From NCBI GenBank assembly GCA_022925895.1, contig JAKSYS010000024.1, positions 149,880 to 213,879 of the forward strand: a stretch of 64,000 bases of DNA. Direction: 5' to 3'. The stretch is from Fragilaria crotonensis (lineage: Eukaryota > Bacillariophyta > Fragilariophyceae > Fragilariales > Fragilariaceae). This document shows positions 57,104 to 64,000 of the stretch, piece after piece (the stretch's first letter is position 1; each line of letters begins with the position of its first letter). A program made the position numbers and the translations under genes. A model generated the notes under the pieces. The model saw only the letters and a list, made by a program, of their open reading frames with translations. It was not told where the DNA came from and ran no database searches.

Positions 57104-58622
57104 ATGATTCATTTTGATGTTGTGATTGTTGGTTCCGGACCAGCAGGTCTAGCTTGCCTTTCTGGTATTCAAGAGCAGTACTCGTACGATACGTTAACAG
57201 AAGCTCAAAAACTACGAGCCGAGAAACACTGTCCTTGCGGTGCAAGGAAAAAGAAGAAGAAGCAGCGTGTTGCAGTGATTGATCCAAGCCCTCAGTGGAT
57301 GACTCAATGGCGGCAACACTTTTCAACCTTGGGTATAACAGTATTAAGGTCTCCCGCCTTGGCTCATCCTGATCTGTTTGACTCGAACGCACTCCTTGCC
57401 TTTGCCACACGTCACGGACGAAGTTCTGAATTGATCGAATCTGGCTGCGGGGACATGGCATCCTTGATACCTCTTGGACAGACCCAGGTGGGACTCTGGA
57501 AGCTCCCGACAGCAAGCCTTTTCTTGATTTTTGTGATGACATGACGAAGCGACTCCCACACGGCTATATCTGCGATTCAGTCGTTGACATATCAAAAGAA
57601 TCGGACAATGACGAGGACGAAGAGTTCTTTCACGTCATGCTTGAAAGTGGAAACTTTGTCGGAGCGAAAGCTGTCATCCTTGCTACAGGAGTTGTTGGAT
57701 ATCCATCTATCCCTGATGGCCTCAAGAATGCACCAAACGTGATCTCATGGACTCAACTTGATTCCCTACTTCTTTCGAACCAAAGAAATCCCAAGAACCA
57801 GACGACGAAACCAATCACTCGTGTGCTGGTTGTGGGTGGTGGGCTTACAGCAGTACAGGCTGCTCTGAAATGCTGTAGTAGTGGTAGCAGTAGCAGTGGT
57901 AATACCAGGATGGTGGTCACACTTTGCAGTCGTCGACCTCTCACAGAACGACATTTTGATTTGTCCCTGGATTGGTTTGATTGGAGGTCCAGTACGAAAT
58001 GTATGGCTGACTTTTACAATCACGATGACTATTCTCAACGATTGATGACCTTGCGAACCAGTCGCGGTGGTGGTAGTGTCCCACGAATGTACATGACACA
58101 GGTGAGGAAGCGACTCCAATGTGTTGTTGGCGACGTTGTGTATCAGGGCACTACAGAAAGCGGATCCATGTTGGTTGATCTTGGACAACAGCAAGAAGGA
58201 AAACCACCATGATGTTTGATGTGATTGTTCTTGCATGTGGTGTGAGTCGATTGTACCCAGAGCACTCTGTGTCAGAACCTCCTCCGACGATGGCCCGTGG
58301 AAGTCATTGGCGGGTATCCCAAGCTATCGGATGATTTGGAATGGACTGATAAATTGTTTGTCGTGGAGGATTGGGAAGTCTCAATGTCGGACCGGGTGCT
58401 GCCAATGTTGCTGGCATGCGTCGTGCTGCTCAAATTGTCACCAATGCCTTGAACCTCCGGTCTTGGCTCCGTGACGAAGAAGTAGCCAATGTGATGCGCA
58501 ATCCATTTGATGTTCTCCGTTACTCCTACAATGATGATGATGATGATGAGGAGGAGGAGGAGGAGACAGACAGTGACGACGGAACAACAACAAGCGATTC
58601 GGATTCGGATCTGTCTGAATGA
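57104..58622 (+). pseudogene. FAD/NAD(P)-binding oxidoreductase, frame-disrupted
   Basis: Reads FDVVIVGSGPAGLACLSG (FAD dinucleotide-binding motif) at the N-terminus, VAVIDPSPQWM, then after a frame change near 57515 KPFLDFCDDMTKRLP, GAKAVILATGVVGYP, VLVVGGGLTAVQAAL (second Rossmann motif) and, after further changes near 58205, 58270 and 58365, GGLGSLNVGPGAANVAG (final FAD contact), ending in an acidic DDDDDEEEEEE tail. The layout is that of flavoprotein monooxygenase/lysine N-hydroxylase-like proteins; the exact substrate is unknown. At least three single-base breaks mean either decay or sequence error. An insert of Ser/Gly lies after the second Rossmann motif. Confidence 0.7.
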
Positions 58623-59412
58623 TCGTGGTTCCACGGTATGACAGTACAAGTACGAGTAAGCTACTGGTAGCACAGGATTAAACTATGAATGTACTGGTAC
58701 TGTAGTCTGTATGCAGTATACGTACAGAGTACGTATACTGTTTCGACGCGACAGATTGGCACGGACGATATGCTGAATTCCAACTTCCAACAATACAAAA
58801 ATAGTTTCAAAACTTGATGCATTCTTAAGCTAATATTCATGGCCTGATGTTTTAAATCAACCTATGTTTGGGATATGGAACTGGTCAACCGTGCTAAACC
58901 GATAATCGTGTGAAATCGATTTTACTTAGCGCTCGAAACGCGATGAATTTTTGGTGGATGGAATTGTGGAACGTGACGTACAAAAGGCAGACACTTCAAG
59001 TTTCAAATGTGTCTATGTACTCTTGTCCAATGTATGATGTCAATGATTATTTTTGTCCACTGGTCTAAAAAACTAGCATATACGCAATATAGTGTAGATT
59101 TCTGTATTCAAACATCCTCCTTTTTACCTTCGCAGTTCGTGTGTGTGAGTTAGTGTTCGATTCGCCAAGACCAAGAAGACGAACTAATTTACTCTCTAGA
59201 GAGAGTACGAACACGACAAACCAACAACAACACCAACAAACCTTTCTCCTGTGCAAGTGTGCTGTCTTGTGCCTTGCGCCAACTTGTGTGCATGACTTGG
59301 TGCGAGGTTGCAATCATTCACAGTATTCGTCATTGATAGAGCACCAACGATTGTACAGTACTATTACTGGAGTACAACTGTACCATTATATATGTATGAC
59401 AGAAGGAACGAC
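58623..59412. other. Intergenic DNA
   Basis: GTAC words at 58640-58740; CTCTCTAGAGAGAG palindrome near 59191-59204. Promoter of the next gene presumably lies in the last few hundred bases. Confidence 0.4.
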
Positions 59413-62400
59413 ATGAACAGCTGGTTCCATCACAACTGGTTCGTGTCGACATCAGGTCGGTTGGTCGTCACTTATGCTGTTCTGGTTTTATTATGGATGC
59501 CTGTAACAGCAGCTGCAGCAGCAACGCCTGCGTCAATTCCATTGCCAGGAGCAGTACAGCACTTTGGACAAGAACCGACATTTGCAAACTCGATTGCCAC
59601 AAGGAAGTCACCCAAGGGTTCACCTGACCTGGATTATCCACCAGATTGTTTCAAAAACTCGAACAAGCCGATAAGAATGATGATGGGCGTATTGATTCCA
59701 TGGAGTTTTAGAATTTTCACATCTTTTGGGATTACCTGACGACATTGATGAATCACCACTCTCACTCTCCATGAGATTTAATTATCTTGCATGTTTGTGT
59801 CACGAATATGGAGATGACGACGACGATTGTTGTTCTGATGATAATGCCCACATTGATCTCAAGGAAGCTCGGAAGGATGAAACTCTATTATATTTCATTT
59901 GTCGCTTGACAGAGACAGCTGTGGAAGACTACTATCCATCCTCGAGTCCATCGCGAGGATTCTTCCTGGCGCCATTTACAATACCATCGTTTACAGTCTT
60001 TGATACTCCAGAACCAACCAACGAGCCCACTAACGAGCCATCGCCACAACAACAACAACAACCACATGAGCCATCATCCTTCGAATACATCACTCCAAAT
60101 CCAGTACCACCAGCCGACGACACGTCAGTGCCATCAAACGCACCAACAATACGTTGGATGCCGTGGGGTCCTATACCGCTTCCAACAACAGAACCATCCG
60201 AGGCACCATCCTTTCCTCCCTCAATAGCATTGTCGACGAGTCCATCCATTGTCACCTCAACACAACCATCACCTACTCCATCGATTACCAAGTCAAGATC
60301 TCCATCCATTGCTGCATCCAATGTTCCGTCATCACCTCCTACTACATCGATTCCATCCATTGCTACTTCAACGACTCCGTCAATACCTCCATCTATACTT
60401 CCATCTGTTACTTCATCGACTCCATCAATCACGTTTGGACCATCTGCAATCCCAACAACAACGACAACAACATCCACATCACCTGAACCAAGTACGCCTT
60501 CGCCCTCTCCATCCACGTCAGAGGTTGAAAGCAGAATGCGAATTGCATTACGAAAAACACAAGAATGGAGTGTGGCCTATCGAATGGAAATTGTGCAAGC
60601 GTTGACTCTTCTCCAAGGATCATTACGACAACGACTACAACAGCAATCGTGGCGACGATGGTTGCAGCGGCGGCGACAACAACAGGAAAGTACAGATACC
60701 AATCGACAAACAGCTCAAATTGTGAATGAAACAACTGTTTCGTGTCCATCCTCCATCACCTTGACACACGAGTGTCGGGATGTGACGATACGCGTATCCG
60801 TTCCTAACGGTACTAGTATTGAAGATGCCTCGATTGCCATTAATGATGCAATTGAAGATGGATACTTGCAACGACTGATTGCGGAAATCAATCCCGATTC
60901 GACCACGACCGTATTGGGTGTCGTTCCTTCTGAAACAGGACCGTCCACAAACGCACCAACACTGTCACCATCACCATCCAAACAACCACCAGAAAAGGGA
61001 GATGGTACCATTACACCAACCACGACTTCTACTACGAATAATGATACTGCCAACAGTGATCCATTCATTTCTGGTGCCAGTGATCCAGGTGGCATGTCCA
61101 GTGTGGCCATTGGTGCTCTTGTGGTTTTGGGGACTGCCGTGTTTTTGATTGGTTGTGCCATTGTGGTACGGATGGTGCGACACTCGTATCGCCAAAAACA
61201 AGATCGAGAAGCAGCACCACCAACAATCATTCATGCCAGGCGAGGAGCATCCTTTTCAGAAGATGACAACGACGAGATGATGAATCTCAATGATGGTGAT
61301 GTTGAACTGGGTCGTGATGTTTCCGAGGACTCACGCGCCAGGAGACGACGACATGAAAAATTGCAACAACGCGCCATTAAGTATCGAAGCGTTTCATCGG
61401 GAAGTGATAGCTTTATCGATCCGTTGGATCCATATCTCTATTCAACATCAGCTCACGAAATGTACCCGTGGCACAATAACGGAAAGACAACCGACACGGA
61501 AACAACATCAGAGTCGACACCGTTGTATGTCGATTCGTCGATCCATGCCTCTCCATACGAGGAGAACATTTACGACGGAAGAATGGCACTTGGGGTTGCC
61601 GTGGGGATTATTGCAGAGGATCGTTTCGAACAATTTGAGGACACGGGGGATCCTTTAGACACTAGCTATATGGAACGAAACGATGACGCACCGAAAGAGT
61701 TGGTACTAGCGTCTGAAACGGCGCAATTCCACCCAGATCATTCCGACGGGAGTGACTTATCAACGGACTCGGCTGATATTTGGGCCGAACGTAAGATGAG
61801 TTCGCCGGAGCAGTTGATACAGGCTTCGGAAACTGCCCAATTCGACCCAACCGCTGATCATTCTAGGGAGATATTGCCAAAGGGGTTGGCAGCTGCAATT
61901 GCAGTCTCAAATGGAATGGCTTCGGATGCGAATAGTGACACGTCAACGGATTCAAGCTCCGACGAAGAGAGTAGTAGTTCTGCCGGGGATTCCACTTCGT
62001 CAAGCAGCTCGTCAGGCAGTAGCAGCACTGAGGATCTGGCGACAGGAATTACGAATTACGACCCGAAAACTGCTGAAGTAGCTATAGCTTCTGCAACGAT
62101 GATTGGAGTCGTCGTTGGTTTATCACGGAGTGAAGACGAACGATATAATAGCGATGACGAGTGGGACACTTCTGAGACGAATGCCATCGCCGTTTCGTCA
62201 AGTGGTGCTCCAAATGCTACCTTGATTACGACGAATGCTACAAACTCCTTCAACGCTTCAGCGTCGCACGGCATACCAGATTCAACTCGAAGTTCACAAC
62301 AAGAACCTATGGTTGAATTGCTGCCAGCAGTTGCAGCGGCCTATGTCCCAGCTATGGCGTCATTCAGCGACAGCGAGTCGTCCTACAATGAAGGTCAGAC

Positions 62401-63825
62401 TAGCGATGACGAGGAAAGCGTGGCTGACATCATCGTGCCTTCGAACATCGACGCGGCATCACCTGTTACAGACGTCAATGCCATCAATACCATGTATGTC
62501 TTGCGACCTGATGACCTTCCACGAGAGCAAGGCATACGGGAATCAAAGGCCATCGGCGTCGGTGATGCCTCGGTTTCTGAGACGGCTGCTGAGGTAGAAA
62601 ATTTCATGTCGTCTGAAATTCAGATTTCGTCGCCCGATCGGGACACCTCCATGTCCGGTGAAAGAGGACTCGATGGTGGCATGATGTTACTTGCAGCTCC
62701 AGTGGTGGCCGGGACTTATTTCAGTGGTGATGCTTCGTCAAGGGGCGCCTCGGAAGGTGATATTTCGAATGTCACAACAGATCGCAATCCACTGCCAGGA
62801 GCTGTCGTTGCCGCGGGAGGAATAAGTGGAGGCGCTGTATCCTCTCTAGCGATAATGAAGTGTCGTCAGCTCCTTCCACGGCATCTCCTACACCAGCCGC
62901 CGTAGCTGGGGCTCCTTTCGGTGATGATGCTTCATCAACTAGCGACTCTTGAGCGCATCGGAAGGATTCTTTGAGTACCAACGCAGATTCAAATCCATTT
63001 TCAGGGGCTGTCATGACCGCGACAGGGATTGTTGGAGATTTGCCATCGACTGGCAGCGATAGTGAAGGATCATCTATGCCCTCCATGACGTCTCCACGGA
63101 CTTCTGTCAGTGATGATGCATCATCAAGCGGCGACTCGTCGAGCGCCTTGGAAGGGAATCCTTCAAATGCCAACGCAGATCCAAATCCACTGCCAAGGGC
63201 TGTCGTTGCTGTGACAGGGACAATCGGAGATTCGCCATCGACTGACAGCGATAGTGATGATATGGACTCACGTGGTTCTGACAGCGAGTTTGTCTCCGCA
63301 CCTTATCCTTACCATGACTCTTTTTCAGACTTCAATAGTCGACAGGTGGCAGCCGGTTCCTCAACTCCGGAGTCTTTACGTGCATCTCTCAGCGATTTCA
63401 ACGGATTCCGAGACTTTTCGCTGGCTCCCCTACCGGTCGAGGACTCCATTTCAGACTTTTCGACGAGGCAGAACTTGCATACATCCTCTGAAATCATGTG
63501 TGCTCCGATGCCAGCGACGGACTCCTTTTCTGATCTTCAGACAAGGCAACCCACATCTGCACTTTCACGCGCGTCCGTACAGCTTAGCATGACCGAAGAC
63601 CCCTTTGAGAAGTCCGGAGAAGGACCGAATACGTCGTTTGTGGCTATGGCTGGAACTAAAGTCCAAGACGCTTCCCATCAACCTGAATCATCCTTGCTTC
63701 GCTTCCAACAACGCAGGAGTCAACGCCTTTCTGCGTTTTCCTCCAGCATGCGCGCCAACTCAGTAGCGAGACGGAAGTCAACTGCGGATCCGACCCTGAC
63801 TCGTTCCACGACAGAAACGATCTGA
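59413..63825 (+). pseudogene. EF-hand / PSxxPS-repeat single-pass surface protein, frame-disrupted
   Basis: Starts MNSWFHHNW with a signal peptide (LVVTYAVLVLLWMPVTAAAAA). An EF-hand loop DKNDDGRIDSMEF lies in the second frame near 59670-59705, then the frame changes again before LGLPDDIDESPLSLSMRFNYLACLC (59726 on). Residues encoded at 60000-60530 are PTNEPTNEPS and PSxxPS type Ser/Thr/Pro repeats, a likely glycosylated stalk. A globular domain (TLTHECRDVTIRVSVPNG) precedes a transmembrane helix (VAIGALVVLGTAVFLIGCAIVV, near 61100-61165). The cytoplasmic part is long, acidic and Ser-rich, with three imperfect repeats of about 55 residues at 62680-63250. Further frame breaks near 62838 and 62950. 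Probably a cell-surface or adhesion protein of diatom type. Confidence 0.65.
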
Positions 63826-64000
63826 GGTCGAGTATGCCACCACCAACTTTTCCGGCTTATTCGACGTCCGGCTGCGGTCCCTTCATGAGCATACAGATCA
63901 GGACGATAAAGCGATTCTTCCTACTTTGATTCCGTGGTAGGTGGTGCAGATGACGTGGACACTACTGACAAGGGGAAAACGGTTTGCCTTCAAGATGCAC
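63826..64000. other. Window end, nothing assigned
   Basis: Short open stretches follow the stop at 63825; these may be a frame-shifted continuation of the surface protein, but too little is visible. Confidence 0.3.

Noticed and set aside
1-64000. tRNA or rRNA genes
   Set aside because: No convincing B-box with cloverleaf context or rRNA sequence was found by eye; a covariance-model search would be needed to exclude small RNAs.

Overview
The window looks like a chromosome segment of a diatom (a pennate species is my guess). Host genes carry short GT-AG introns. A plastid-type bipartite leader ending in a Ser-Phe step is present. One protein has the diatom-type 'DVLCGKG' DUF6824 domain, one surface protein has PSxxPS repeats, and there is a Copia element with a non-canonical protease motif. 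Intergenic DNA is full of GTAC-containing words. There are no operons; genes are on both strands.

Layout. 1-2.1 kb: broken hAT transposase gene. 2.6-8.6 kb: cytosolic-type tryptophanyl-tRNA synthetase and, convergent to it, a bifunctional PabA-PabB aminodeoxychorismate synthase. 8.7-15.08 kb: a complete, very young Copia LTR retrotransposon (target duplication GGTGG, LTRs differing by one base); its gag and pol share one frame, separated by a UGA-CGG stop followed by an 11-bp hairpin, which looks like a stop-codon readthrough signal. 16.4-24.1 kb: an EamA-like transporter, a mitochondrial carrier, a ureohydrolase that resembles guanidine hydrolases, a 1.07-kb inverted-repeat element, and a small membrane protein. 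24.4-54.5 kb: a cluster of five diverged paralogues of an unrecognised small protein, all on the minus strand, with relics of further copies and segmentally duplicated non-coding DNA.

The most striking object sits inside that cluster. It is a 12.5-kb element (30752-43266) with perfect 32-bp terminal inverted repeats. It encodes a Mutator-like (MULE) transposase (zinc-binding domain, DDE core, SWIM finger) plus three cargo genes: a 2OG-Fe(II) oxygenase-like protein, a GNAT-like protein fused to a region resembling a C48/Ulp1 peptidase, and a DUF6824 protein with a cysteine-rich tail. The genes are separated by three arrays of a 73-bp repeat built on a palindromic core. The array left of the oxygenase gene and the one right of it are in opposite orientation. 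The inverted repeats contain TGACGTCA, a CRE/bZIP-type site. A smaller element at 21877-22941 has related ends, and a separate 1058-bp element next to the big one (43406-44463) has a perfect 9-bp target duplication.

51.9-53.2 kb holds an intron-containing membrane protein; 57.1-58.6 kb a broken FAD oxidoreductase gene; 59.4-63.8 kb a frame-disrupted EF-hand/PSxxPS membrane surface protein. Many reading-frame breaks are single-base shifts, several in homopolymers. They may be real decay or residual assembly errors, so 'pseudogene' calls here are provisional. All assignments are from reading the sequence; no database search was run.
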